Source: Prosthecobacter debontii
GTDB taxonomy: Bacteria > Verrucomicrobiota > Verrucomicrobiia > Verrucomicrobiales > Akkermansiaceae
Assembly (NCBI GenBank): GCA_945873125.1
Contig: CAMCBV010000001.1
Span: 1 to 64,000, forward strand
Direction of reading: 5' to 3'
DNA length: 64,000 bases
In this document: positions 17,201-25,340 of the stretch, one piece after another
Position numbering within the stretch: position 1 is the stretch's first letter
Layout of the letters: every line of letters starts with the position of its first letter
Made by a program: the position numbers and the translations under genes
The notes under the pieces: model-generated
Told to the model about the DNA's origin: nothing
Database searches by the model: none
Seen by the model: the letters and a program-made list of their open reading frames with translations, nothing else

Positions 17201-18336
17201 CGATAAACTTCGAGGACTAATAGCGCGCGGAGTTTTGCGGCTCCTGCAGGGTTCTTTTCTGATGCATTGAGTAGTCCTTTAGCTGCGAGCTGGTGATCTT
17301 TTCCGCACCATTCGATGTATGCGCGGGGGATATCTTGAGTGTTCACGTCATACTGCATCACATCACTGGCGATGACTAAGGCAAGGGCGGTTTCACCCGC
17401 CTCGGCAGCTACTTTTGCGGATCGAGCCAGAGGATCATATCTATCATCTCGGCGAGGAAACGCGGCAAGGTAGCGCCGTGCCTCCGCTTCTATTTCGGAC
17501 GGCTTGGCCTTGGCGGCAATCATTGCCTCGATCAAATACCTATGTGCTTCAAAATGATTGTAGCTCAGGGATTTTCTGAAAGATACGACAGCATTTGAGT
17601 GCTGCCCGAGCTGGCTTTCACAGCGAGCTTGCAGGAATGCGATCTGCTGAGCGGAACGCGAATCGATCTGGCCGCCGCGTTTTGTCACAGTCTTCGCGAT
17701 TTGCAAACCCTCTGCCCACTTTTCACAGCGTGTGGCGGATTGCATGCCTTGGATGGCAAGGTTCCAAAGCAAGGGACCTGGAGGGAGTTTCATTGCCATC
17801 TCGCCAGCGAGCAAAGTCGCTTCGGAGTGCGCTTGCGGCTTGTCAGTTGCGCTCCAAGTTTGCATCGCGCGAAGTCCTTGTTCGGTGGATTCGCCGTTGC
17901 GCCAAATTGTGGCTCGTTGGGATGCTCCGAGCGTTACTCGGCCAGTCCTTTCATATGCGGTTGCTAGCCTCTCTCTTGCTTCGTTTGCAAGGGTGTGGTT
18001 GGGAAGAATTTCCAAAAATTGCCTTGCTGAGGTAATGATGTCTTCATGCCGGGCCAAGGCGACGTAACCGTCTATCAGGTTCAGCATCACCTCGGCACGT
18101 CGCGGGTGATCTTTTTGGGCGCGCGCGAATTTCGATGCGGTGCGTATCAATCCGAAAACTTGCCCATCTTTTTTGTAAAGGCCGATGAGTTGCAGCATGA
18201 TATCTGCACCCGTATTTGATGTCTCGGCAGTTTCCTTGAGGCGAGCTTCTAGCTTCACGGACTCATCTGCTGCGGTTGCATAGGCAGGTAGAAAGAGCAG
18301 GAGGATTGCGGCAAGTTGTTGGATAGGTAATTTCAA
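11272..18336 (-). CDS. Giant secreted TPR protein (2354 aa) with repeated beta-type modules and an F5/8 type C (discoidin)-like domain
   Basis: Signal-like N-terminus (MKLPIQQLAAILLLFLPAYATA), N- and C-terminal TPR arrays, central repeats (GD...ETxxxxGxFxGxI...GDxIxxxYxD), discoidin-like SIDHDPETSWRSEPDGAAPKSLSVDM...RVRGSHDGRFWFDLAQ. Confidence 0.8.
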   Translation of the reverse strand: MKLPIQQLAAILLLFLPAYATAADESVKLEARLKETAETSNTGADIMLQLIGLYKKDGQVFGLIRTASKFARAQKDHPRRAEVMLNLIDGYVALARHEDIITSARQFLEILPNHTLANEARERLATAYERTGRVTLGASQRATIWRNGESTEQGLRAMQTWSATDKPQAHSEATLLAGEMAMKLPPGPLLWNLAIQGMQSATRCEKWAEGLQIAKTVTKRGGQIDSRSAQQIAFLQARCESQLGQHSNAVVSFRKSLSYNHFEAHRYLIEAMIAAKAKPSEIEAEARRYLAAFPRRDDRYDPLARSAKVAAEAGETALALVIASDVMQYDVNTQDIPRAYIEWCGKDHQLAAKGLLNASEKNPAGAAKLRALLVLEVYRDRMKDVSKSREMARRFLADSPSEEGWTEEVVKHLYDSAPSNEVFNEDLAAVIASAKAFPHLAGFQDRVWNPAPANNDRNREWQKAKRDYLADPETKLWRQTRENGGKSGQACNELLGKKLSPEVRHHLLARLAYVYRHHLGGKSSEFSAKHYENLCKAFPKDSEAAERWLEASFLSGKEMQLAAAQHLFSFTPFATHPDTWIRLCEIKDETILRKALPWITESSKKSDSPLYHSPRMGDIMSEIGMKAEAATWWRSRMELDPRNRDAVLCALKYANTMKASEAERFLMQRFQASADHQSAYAAQIADLNFKAGDFASMEKILTASHSRNEKNSFQSSGMSEWPARGWLEAARNSKEMPNETKNRVYRMIRNLKAGRLSAEAGMLLVHSEPHDLGRLLNTQKLILMADPHHESWNRLFPFAQAAMAREDYTLAAAIMNGLLHSIRSVGENQMADARTLLRKAYEKMGSLSADIPADSPIAPLLQIVLHLRLGEVELAEKAYYQNIELFDAHRAELPVELLLFGAETHIAQGTPKDHERAEEILRGWLVKFGEAENTDARDKAKIQLLLANHYQRAKQYDIARAEFTTVLNAHKDQPEALEAKFGIGETFMAQKVYDQASEIFTDLAENPAPSVAIRANFMLGILSLRQDDNDGARRIFLSVLENTPDSDLANETLYNLAEVYGIEQRFLTQLETLRTVGRLGQESKQWQTPGNALPIVVQDPDLGISRGDTRIPVVVRTEPGNDVEQSFLSSGGAGKGIFLSEIPTELGEAKPDDGVLQVTGGDVITVDYPEDFKKQFKFEFLGNTRLRIASDGSLEVASSEIINKQDESFTDTLKQEVGDEEKDEPKPRAATRPNNQIKPGNLIYAQIKDGDRDLTAKPDKVGIRLTASSGDEVRMEITEASNHGGVFQGAIRTGELPAGAKASDSALDHSPLMSIDHDPETSWRSEPDGAAPKSLSVDMKELREVETITLTSPDAKNEAPIRMRVRGSHDGRFWFDLAQFPTPPNVQSMDFPDPAMQLRIYKSPLSSIRETYTWNEILEMAAKLKATEKTQVETLSWDIPENEKDAYFLIWSGPLVQERDGAMRLSVSGKVTAIMLDGRLVLAPGEGGRTVDVFASRGIHTLTVFSIATPKEKSVEVLRARENLKSAEVKMHPFTASDLDPKARPGLPTMDRPEIGEITQKDHNWTLKTAARKLRYIDFEFLEYRGDAIAVSNIEISGGGAKHIPPVENVLELADNDILELAPGDTVKASYLDELTAGGKQPNRLLEKSLTATYYNGSITPVSYDFERSGDGRVQGSRKELLRIEPGDRIVAEVVDFDLDTGLGRDTVEVTVELNGENPFKVLATESGPSTGVFLAEIETAATKDGNKLVVKQGDKVYLGYRDAQNTFPGHAADREAVVLLNSASPGLVRILESEAPFGREPVIVPAAPNVPADHVGKVEYRMPLTVEVLDPDQAKDSHSTVNVEITTTQGSKATVECKLSRAYAPANEALDETTNPALLEGRFVGQIPLLLGDAMTNTKESAPEDTEAKIDTKQDKSTRLVLGSLGNDIFTASYHDVSHANKLESKASLASAARLSITDSKYIEEAEIAYVGTKIHLLLEDPDLDVSAERDKALILILTESGEDETVEVEETLSHSGIFSGSFPLVASTKPVKRNFKGEIECNFGDVITAGYLDNVEQTPDGLTIIERKIPVAMGTDGEMAAFSKIFKNEELAIQTQFHIAESRFELFKGHRAIKNEEEASKDLSAGKRVLRQLQEDYPDPKYAPRVAYLLGQFAQEMENWDEAIAAYRSIVTNHPEHNLAADAQYKLGQCHEEAGELDEALEAYVTLAATYPKNPLIASVMLRINEHFYTKEEYAVAASVGAKFIERFPNHEWSPKMAFRIGQCYFKLDNYSKAGLAFDTFVKSHPEHELTAQALFWAGESYRQGKDIPEAFRRYNRCRWDFPESDAAKYSRGRLALPELLSQFEREANLNE

Positions 18337-20528
18337 AATCCTGATTTTTTGAGAGCTTCGACGATTTTCTTGGCCTCCGGTGAAATTTCGCTTTCCGGAT
18401 AGTTGTCTATGAGTTGTTCAAATTTTTTCCGTGCCTCAGGTTTGCGGTTAAGCTTGTAGAGGCAGCGCCCGTAGTTGAATAGAATCACATCGAGGAAATT
18501 CGCATCCTGATAATCTTTGAGCACGTTTTCAAAGACATCGATAGCTCGTGCATAGTCTTCCTTCTGATAATAGAAGGCGGCCATTTTTGCCACTGCGTCA
18601 CCGACTCTTCCAGAATCCGGAAAGTGCTCATAGACTTTCTGGTAAGCAAGGAAGGCATTTTCGAAAAGCCTCGGGGCTTCGCCACCGGTTGCCTTGAGTG
18701 CCATTGCTTCACAGCACGAGCCAATTTGAAATTGGGCCTCACCGCGCAGATGGCTGTTAGGTATTTTGGTGATGCTTTCGAATAGATTGATCGCCCTTGT
18801 AAAATTTTCGCGTTTCCGCTCGACGTTTGCCTGCTGAAGCATCGCCTCATCGACGAACGCGCTGGAGGGAAACTCGGCAATCAACTTACGGCTCATGCCG
18901 AGAGCAAGGTCCAGTTGATCCATGGCGAAGTAGATCCGCCATAGCTGAACGTAAGTTTCCTCCAGCAGCTTGCCGCCGATTTTTTCAGATTCCGTGAGTA
19001 GCTCTTCACAAACGTCGAGTGCTTCCGTGTATTTCAGATTAGCTTTCGTATGAAGGCCGAACTCTTTGTAATGGTTGCCGATCTCGGTGAGTGCTGAAGC
19101 TGTTCGGAGCTTGGTTTTTAAGCGGAGCTCGGCGTCGCTAATTTCCGTATTTGTAACTCGCATCTCGCCGAGATTTCCCTCGATGATTCTCGCTTCGGCG
19201 GTGCGGATGAGCGTGCCGTCCGCAAGGTGAAGTTCGTCGCGGTAAATCAGGCGTATGATCTGGCCGGGTTCACCTGTTAGTGTGTTATCCGCTGTGCCCG
19301 AAAGCAACGGGATGCTAGTGCGGAAAACGCCCGCTTGCCCGGCCTCGCGGAGTTTCACCGGCACGCTGCGCAGGAGTAACAGAGGATCGATCTGAGTTTT
19401 CATATCCTCTCCATCAGGGCCCTCGGTTAACTCGCCGCTGGCTACTCCACTAGCAACTTCGTCATCAATTTCCTCGCCTGTCTTACGGCGGAAAACTTGC
19501 ACAATTGCCTCCAGCTCATCGGCGCCGGCAGTGGTATCGCGGTCGGCATCCGTCACCTGAAGATGCAAAGGCTTTCCGATCACGGCTGCTTGCAGGTCCT
19601 GTTGGAACGATCCATCGGTGATGCGTGCAAATCCATTTCCGATTACCTGAACCTGCTTCGTAATTTTTTGGTTGAAGGCTTTTGTTGCGGTTTGTGCGTC
19701 CGTGTAGGTGATGCTGACGACATCGCCGCCGCGGACTTCTAGGCTGCCGTTGTTTGGGACGGCGGTTTCTGATTGCGTGGAAATACTACCCAAAGCGAGA
19801 CGAGGATGACGTCCGACTGGATCGCAGAGCACGGTTTCCTTATCTCCGTTTTTCGTGACGCAGGTGACACCGATCTGCGTGCCTGGTTCGAGTATGGCGA
19901 AGTCTCGGTCGTCGAGTTTTATATAGAGTCGTTTACCTGCTTCGACTTTTTCAGTTTTTGAGTCCTCCGCAGAAATGGCAGTGCCAACTTTCTCCAGCGC
20001 CTCGATCGCGCGGCTGTAGTGGCCGAGCTTGAAATGGCCAAGTCCGATATAGTGATAGGCTTCATTGACTTCTTGGGCGTTGGGGAAGCGCTCGATGACG
20101 TCCCGCATGATCGTAAAACATTTTCCATAGTTACCCGCCTCATAGAAGCAACGACCGATGTTTAATGCAGCATGGGCACGGAGCAAATCGTCATCGTTAT
20201 CCTCGCTTGCGGCAGCTTCGTAGTGTAGCCGCGCCCTCTCAAAATCACGAGTCACTTTCAGTAAGTGGTCGGCGAGACGGAGATGTGCTTCAAAGCGAAT
20301 CACACTTCGGGGATAGCGCTCGATCACTGACTCCCAGATTTCTAACGCTTTTTCGTTTTCTCCGACTTCAACTCGGGAGTCGCCTGCTTGCATCAACTTG
20401 CGCGCAGCACGATCCTCGATGATTGAACCGCGCTCGGCTTTCTCTTCTTGAGAATATGCGAGGGTGGCGAAAAGGAGCAAGCAGAGGAACCCGCAATGGG
20501 CAGAGATGGACGCGAATTTTACATTCAT
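18333..20528 (-). CDS. Secreted TPR protein (731 aa) with modules similar to those of the 2354-aa protein
   Basis: Signal peptide-like N-terminus; TPR units (ALEIWESVIERYPRSVIRFEAHLRLAD, AIDVFENVLKDYQDANFLD); internal VTDADRDTTAGADELEAIVQV...GVFRTSIPL...GQIIRLIYRDEL. Confidence 0.8.
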   Translation of the reverse strand: MNVKFASISAHCGFLCLLLFATLAYSQEEKAERGSIIEDRAARKLMQAGDSRVEVGENEKALEIWESVIERYPRSVIRFEAHLRLADHLLKVTRDFERARLHYEAAASEDNDDDLLRAHAALNIGRCFYEAGNYGKCFTIMRDVIERFPNAQEVNEAYHYIGLGHFKLGHYSRAIEALEKVGTAISAEDSKTEKVEAGKRLYIKLDDRDFAILEPGTQIGVTCVTKNGDKETVLCDPVGRHPRLALGSISTQSETAVPNNGSLEVRGGDVVSITYTDAQTATKAFNQKITKQVQVIGNGFARITDGSFQQDLQAAVIGKPLHLQVTDADRDTTAGADELEAIVQVFRRKTGEEIDDEVASGVASGELTEGPDGEDMKTQIDPLLLLRSVPVKLREAGQAGVFRTSIPLLSGTADNTLTGEPGQIIRLIYRDELHLADGTLIRTAEARIIEGNLGEMRVTNTEISDAELRLKTKLRTASALTEIGNHYKEFGLHTKANLKYTEALDVCEELLTESEKIGGKLLEETYVQLWRIYFAMDQLDLALGMSRKLIAEFPSSAFVDEAMLQQANVERKRENFTRAINLFESITKIPNSHLRGEAQFQIGSCCEAMALKATGGEAPRLFENAFLAYQKVYEHFPDSGRVGDAVAKMAAFYYQKEDYARAIDVFENVLKDYQDANFLDVILFNYGRCLYKLNRKPEARKKFEQLIDNYPESEISPEAKKIVEALKKSGF

Positions 20529-21781
20529 GCGAAAAGTTCTCGGATCGGGGTGGCTTCTTTTTGCACGAGGCGCATCGGGCGACCCTGTGGTGTGACAACT
20601 TCCTTATTGAGGTCGATGCCGAGTGCGTAACAGATGGTCGCATGGAGGTCGTGTACTTTCACGGGGCGTTCCGCAGGCTCCATGCCGTCTTCATCGGAAG
20701 CACCGATGATCGTTCCGCCTTTGGTTCCACCTCCGGCCATCATGCAGCTGAAACAACGAGCCCAGTGATCGCGTCCACCGCCGTCGTTGATGCGCGGAGT
20801 GCGTCCGAATTCACTGAGCACAATGACTAAAGTCTTTTCCAGAAGGCCATTTGCTTTGAGATCGGAGATCAGAGATGCGATGCCTGGATCCATCGCATTG
20901 CCATGGGCTCGCATGGCGTTGAAAATATTGCCATGGTTATCGAATCCGCCTCGGTTCACCTGTATGAAACGGACGCCTTTTTCTATAAGGCGACGAGCGA
21001 GTAGCGCACCGCGTCCGAACTCTGTGTCACCGTATCGTGCTATCGTCTGGGGTTTTTCTTCGTTGAGCTCGAAAGCTTTCAAAGCCGGGCTTTCCATCAG
21101 GGCCACAGCGTCTTTGAGTGCAGTCTCAGAAGCCTTGAGTTCCGTGGCTCCGAGGCGGCCTGAAATTTGAGCATTCATTCTCTCGAGCACTTGCAAGCGC
21201 TGCATGCCGCGGGCATGGCTGATCCCCTCAGGAAATGCGAGATAGGGATCTTTTTCGCCGGGCCGCCCGACATAATAAGCCTCGCATTGCTGGCCGAGAT
21301 AACCGGCTCGGGAGGGCTGCCCGCTGATGCTAACAAAAGAGGGGAGATCGCCAAGCGGTTCGCGCTCATGTACCACCATGGAGCCGATACCTGGATGAAG
21401 GATGTTCGGCGACTGGCTGAAGCCGGTTTGAAGTTCGTATTGAGCGCGTCCGTGATCGCCGTTGGTTCCTGCGATTGAGCGGATTAGGGAGGCGTGGTGC
21501 ATCTGCTTGGCGAGCTGCGGGAAAATTTCCGATATCTCCATTCCTGGTACGGACGTTTTGATTGGGTTGAACTCCCCCTGTACTTTGCGGCCCGGTTTCG
21601 GATCCCACGTGTCGAGGTGGCTCATGCCGCCGCTATTCCAGAAAAGGACGACGTGCTCTGCGTGGCCTTGTCCAGGAATCCTCTCTGCCATCAGTCGGCT
21701 GATCGGCATGCCGAGTATCGACGCACTGAATAATTTCAGCATTCGGCGGCGGGTGAACTGGTAATCGTTACAAGCATTCAT
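20525..21781 (-). CDS. DUF1501 domain-containing protein (Tat-like signal)
   Basis: FTRRRMLKLFSASILG; HVVLFWNSGGMSHLDTWDPKPG...RGGFDNHGNIFNAM...LVIVLSEFGRTPRINDGGGRDHWARCFSCMMAGGGTKGG. Confidence 0.9.
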   Translation of the reverse strand: MNACNDYQFTRRRMLKLFSASILGMPISRLMAERIPGQGHAEHVVLFWNSGGMSHLDTWDPKPGRKVQGEFNPIKTSVPGMEISEIFPQLAKQMHHASLIRSIAGTNGDHGRAQYELQTGFSQSPNILHPGIGSMVVHEREPLGDLPSFVSISGQPSRAGYLGQQCEAYYVGRPGEKDPYLAFPEGISHARGMQRLQVLERMNAQISGRLGATELKASETALKDAVALMESPALKAFELNEEKPQTIARYGDTEFGRGALLARRLIEKGVRFIQVNRGGFDNHGNIFNAMRAHGNAMDPGIASLISDLKANGLLEKTLVIVLSEFGRTPRINDGGGRDHWARCFSCMMAGGGTKGGTIIGASDEDGMEPAERPVKVHDLHATICYALGIDLNKEVVTPQGRPMRLVQKEATPIRELFA

Positions 21782-21801
21782 CGGTGCAGATACTTTTTGG
21801 G

Positions 21802-24246
21802 TTATGGGATAAATCGGAATTCGTTGCAGTTAAGAAGTGACCAGCGTAGATCGGCCATGCCTTCGTGGGGATCTTTGGAGAGGATGGAGAGGGCGAAGGT
21901 TTTCTCCTCCTCCGTGGGAAGTCGCGTGAGAATTTCCCAGTAAGCGTGGACGATTGCTTCCGTCTTGTCTTTTTCTAACAAGCGGTGGATGGGCTCAAGA
22001 GATCCGACTCGTGAAGCTTCGTGTGTGATCCTGCCGTTTAGCATCATCAATTGTTGGCGCAATGAAGATGATGGATCCCGAAACTCGCCCAATCCTGCGC
22101 GTTCGGGTTGTCCAAATACTCTCAGGAAGTGCGCAGGGGGAGCGGGGCTTGCCATCCGCATCGCGCTATCGAAACGCGGATTGTCATCAACCGTGTTGGT
22201 TACGGTTTTGATGGTGTATTTCATCACCTTTTGCTTCTCTTTATTCTGTGTTTCGGCCATCTCGCGCGCCTTGATTTGCTTGTCGGATTCTTTGCGCATC
22301 GTTTCAAGTTCCGATGCTTCGTGTGGGGTGAGGATGGAATTGAAATCAAGTTTTAAGGAAGACTCTAAGTCATAGCCATCGTTTCGAAGCATGGGTTTTT
22401 CAGTTGCCATCTCCGGCGCCGATGCTTCGGCTTCTGCCATGATATATTCGCCAGTCGGCACTCTGATCTCGCTGCTGACTTCTTTCATATTTGCGCCTGC
22501 AGGCCATTTGAAATTTTTGAGATGTCCGGCGGTGACGATGCTGTCGTAAAGCACTTCTCCCAGCATGCGGCGTTGAGGAGCGGCGGTGAAGTTGCGCTCA
22601 CTATTCTCGCGGACGGTTAGAGGGATCTCTGCGGTGAGCGGAGCGCGTCGATAAGTATCAGAAAGAGCGATGATGCGGATCAAGCTCCGTAGATCGTATC
22701 CGCTTGCGATGAACTCACGAGACAGGAAATCCAGGGTCGAAGCGTGATGCAAATCTGCATAGGGAGAGAAGTTATCCAGCGGTTCGACGAAGCCGTGTCC
22801 GATCATTTCTGCCCAAACGCGATTCACATAGGCGCGGGCGAAGAAGTCATTGCGTGGGTTAGTGATCAGTCCGGCAAGTTTTTCGCGCAGTTCGCTGGTG
22901 CGGTAGATGTCACCGTGCACATTGAGCAGGCGGCTTTCTTTCTCAGCCTCACGAAGAACCGGATCTGCTTTTTTACCTGCGGTTGGGTTTACGGCTTCGA
23001 GCAAGGAGTCCAGTGCATGCGCGTCATTTCCTTCGGTGGATTTTTGTTCTTGCTGCGCGCGGAGTTTTTCGAAGCGAATGAGGTAACTTGGCTTAGAATC
23101 ATATTTTATATTTTTGAAAGGAAATCGCGGGCTGACAGGTTCACGCTCTTCCGGTTTCGCCTTGTCCTCGGGCGGCCAGAGCACGTTCATCTTGCTGCCC
23201 TCAGTGGTGTAGACTGTGCCCATGCGCTGGTTCCCGACCTTTTGGGTTTTTCCAAAAAACGCAGCGAAATCATAGAAGTCACGTTGCTCCCAATCATCGA
23301 ATGGGTGGTCGTGGCACATGGCGCAGCCAATGCGAACTCCGAGGAATACTTGCGCAGTGGCGGCTGCCAGTTCCATCGGGTTAGCATCGTCTCCGAGGAT
23401 GAAGCCGACTGCAGGATTGGAGTTTGCGCGGCCAGACGCAGCGATGAGTTCACGCACCATGATGTCGTAGGGTTTTGCCTCAGCGATGGATTTATTGATA
23501 AAGGCGAGCAATTGATTGCCTCCTTCGATGTTGGATCGGACACGCAACATGTCTGCCATGAAAATGGTCCAACGGTCGGCAAAGCGGGGATGAACGAGTA
23601 ACTTGTCGACGAGCTTCACTCTGCGGTCATTCCCCCATGCCTCGAACTCGCGGATTTCGGAAACGGTTGGAATACGACCGATCAGGTCGATGGTTGCGCG
23701 ACGAAGAAATACAAGGTCATCAATGGTCCGGGTTTTGATGGCTCCCGATTCCTCGTTCTCGCGGCGAAGAATATCGTCTAGGATGGCAGCGGCATCGGTA
23801 GCGGATTCCGGGGTGCGGTCGGGAATGGAGACACGTTTGACAGGCTCGGGTTTCTGTTCGGTGAGCGCGATTCCTTCGGGCCATGGAGCACCGGCTTTCA
23901 CCCATGCATTGAGTAGGACTATCTCTTTTGGATCCAATGCGCGGCCTTCGTCAGGCATGACACCTTCGTCGATGGGGCGGAGGTGAATTCGGACCAGTAG
24001 CTCGCTCGCTGCGGGATTACCCGGGACGATGGCGTCCGCCGTATCGCCACCCTGCATGATCCATTTATAGGTATCCATCCGAAGTCCCCCCTTGGTTTTC
24101 TCTGCATTGTGGCAGCGGACACAGTTTCTTTCCAGGATCGGTTGGATATCGTCGACGAAATCCGGGCTTGCGGCAAAGACTGTAAAGGCAGGCGCCACAA
24201 CTGCTAGAGTTTGGAGGATGAAGGTTTTGGCGTGCACGTCGTACAA
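21802..24246 (-). CDS. PSD1/PSCyt1-type protein (cytochrome c-like, DUF1549, DUF1553)
   Basis: IQPILERNCVRCHNAEKTKGGLRMDT; FLRRATIDLIGRIPTVSEI; VRIGCAMCHDHPFDDWEQRDFYDFAAFF; NPRNDFFARAYVNRVWAEMIGHGFVEPLDNFSP. Confidence 0.9.
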   Translation of the reverse strand: MYDVHAKTFILQTLAVVAPAFTVFAASPDFVDDIQPILERNCVRCHNAEKTKGGLRMDTYKWIMQGGDTADAIVPGNPAASELLVRIHLRPIDEGVMPDEGRALDPKEIVLLNAWVKAGAPWPEGIALTEQKPEPVKRVSIPDRTPESATDAAAILDDILRRENEESGAIKTRTIDDLVFLRRATIDLIGRIPTVSEIREFEAWGNDRRVKLVDKLLVHPRFADRWTIFMADMLRVRSNIEGGNQLLAFINKSIAEAKPYDIMVRELIAASGRANSNPAVGFILGDDANPMELAAATAQVFLGVRIGCAMCHDHPFDDWEQRDFYDFAAFFGKTQKVGNQRMGTVYTTEGSKMNVLWPPEDKAKPEEREPVSPRFPFKNIKYDSKPSYLIRFEKLRAQQEQKSTEGNDAHALDSLLEAVNPTAGKKADPVLREAEKESRLLNVHGDIYRTSELREKLAGLITNPRNDFFARAYVNRVWAEMIGHGFVEPLDNFSPYADLHHASTLDFLSREFIASGYDLRSLIRIIALSDTYRRAPLTAEIPLTVRENSERNFTAAPQRRMLGEVLYDSIVTAGHLKNFKWPAGANMKEVSSEIRVPTGEYIMAEAEASAPEMATEKPMLRNDGYDLESSLKLDFNSILTPHEASELETMRKESDKQIKAREMAETQNKEKQKVMKYTIKTVTNTVDDNPRFDSAMRMASPAPPAHFLRVFGQPERAGLGEFRDPSSSLRQQLMMLNGRITHEASRVGSLEPIHRLLEKDKTEAIVHAYWEILTRLPTEEEKTFALSILSKDPHEGMADLRWSLLNCNEFRFIP

Positions 24247-24546
24247 TAAAACTATTTTTGGGAATCCTATAAAAGAACCGCGGGAAAGAAAGGTGATTCT
24301 CCAAAAAACTGCTGGATCATAAGCTTAAGGCCGTATCCCGCGTCACATGGCTGTTTTTTGTGTCGGGCTTGCCATTTTGTCAGCTCTCGATGCTGGGACG
24401 CCAAGAGATGCTCGAGAATTGCGTCAACGAATTCATTTGATTCCGTCCTTCAAACAAAGGGCTTGGAATCGCCTCTGCGCCTTTTTTTGCTTAAAACCCC
24501 ATTTCTTGATGTCTTTGGTGCATTTCTAGGTTGGACGAATCGCTTC

Positions 24547-25320
24547 ATGCGTTCAATCTTTTCACGCATGCGCATACTTCGGATCCTCACGAGAAAGGAA
24601 CTCAATACCTATTTCCTTAATCCCTTTGGTTGGGTGGTGCTCGCATTTGTGGTCCTGATGCAGGGGCTGTCCTTGTCTTCGGCGATGAAGGGTTTTCGGG
24701 ACACACCTGTGAAGGATAGTCTGGTTTACGTGGTGTTTCATACCCCCTTGTTCTGGTTTTATTTTCTCTTCATTTTCCCACTGATCACGATGCGGCTTTT
24801 CGCGGATGAGGAGCGGAGCGGGACTTTGGAAACCTTGCTAACGGCACCGGTGCGGACGTGGCAGGTTGTCTTTTCCAAATATGTTGCGGCGATGATTTTT
24901 TATGTGATCCTCTGGATTCCCGCGTTACTGCAGTTCAAAGCATTTTCCTGGCTGACGGATTTTCCGCCTCCCTACACAGAGGGGGCGCTTTGGGGGAGCT
25001 TCCTGATCTTGTTTTTGATGGGATGCGCCTTCACCTCAATCGGATGCCTTGCATCGGCGATGACATCGAGTCAGATCGTGGCGGGAATTGTCACCATCAC
25101 GGCACTGGTCATGCTGTATTTTCTCGGCTTCGTTACCATGATCTGGGGTGAGTCATTCTCTGGAGCCGTTATGTTTCATTACATTTCCTCGCAAAGGCAC
25201 CTGCATTATTTCACCAATGGCCTGCTGGATACGCGACCGGTGGTTTATTATCTCTCGGTCTCGGCCTTCACCCTGTTTCTGACCTGTCAAGTGATTGATC
25301 TGCGTCGCTGGCGACCCTGA
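24547..25320 (+). CDS. ABC-2 type transporter permease (GldF-like)
   Basis: LRILTRKELNTYFLNPFGWVVLAFVVLMQG...LFADEERSGTLETLLTAPVRTWQVVFSKYVAA; start chosen at MRSIF (an internal MRILR start is also possible). Confidence 0.85.
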   Translation: MRSIFSRMRILRILTRKELNTYFLNPFGWVVLAFVVLMQGLSLSSAMKGFRDTPVKDSLVYVVFHTPLFWFYFLFIFPLITMRLFADEERSGTLETLLTAPVRTWQVVFSKYVAAMIFYVILWIPALLQFKAFSWLTDFPPPYTEGALWGSFLILFLMGCAFTSIGCLASAMTSSQIVAGIVTITALVMLYFLGFVTMIWGESFSGAVMFHYISSQRHLHYFTNGLLDTRPVVYYLSVSAFTLFLTCQVIDLRRWRP

Positions 25321-25340
25321 ACGCGATATTTTTATTCATC

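Noticed and set aside
11715-17967. Many + and - strand ORFs (e.g. 12787-13158, 16629-17036, 17595-18035) inside the 2354-aa gene
   Set aside because: All lie opposite or out of frame with a continuous, clearly coding 7-kb ORF; shadow ORFs.
22744-23601. 285-aa + strand ORF opposite the PSD1 gene
   Set aside because: Antisense to a well-supported DUF1549/DUF1553 coding sequence.
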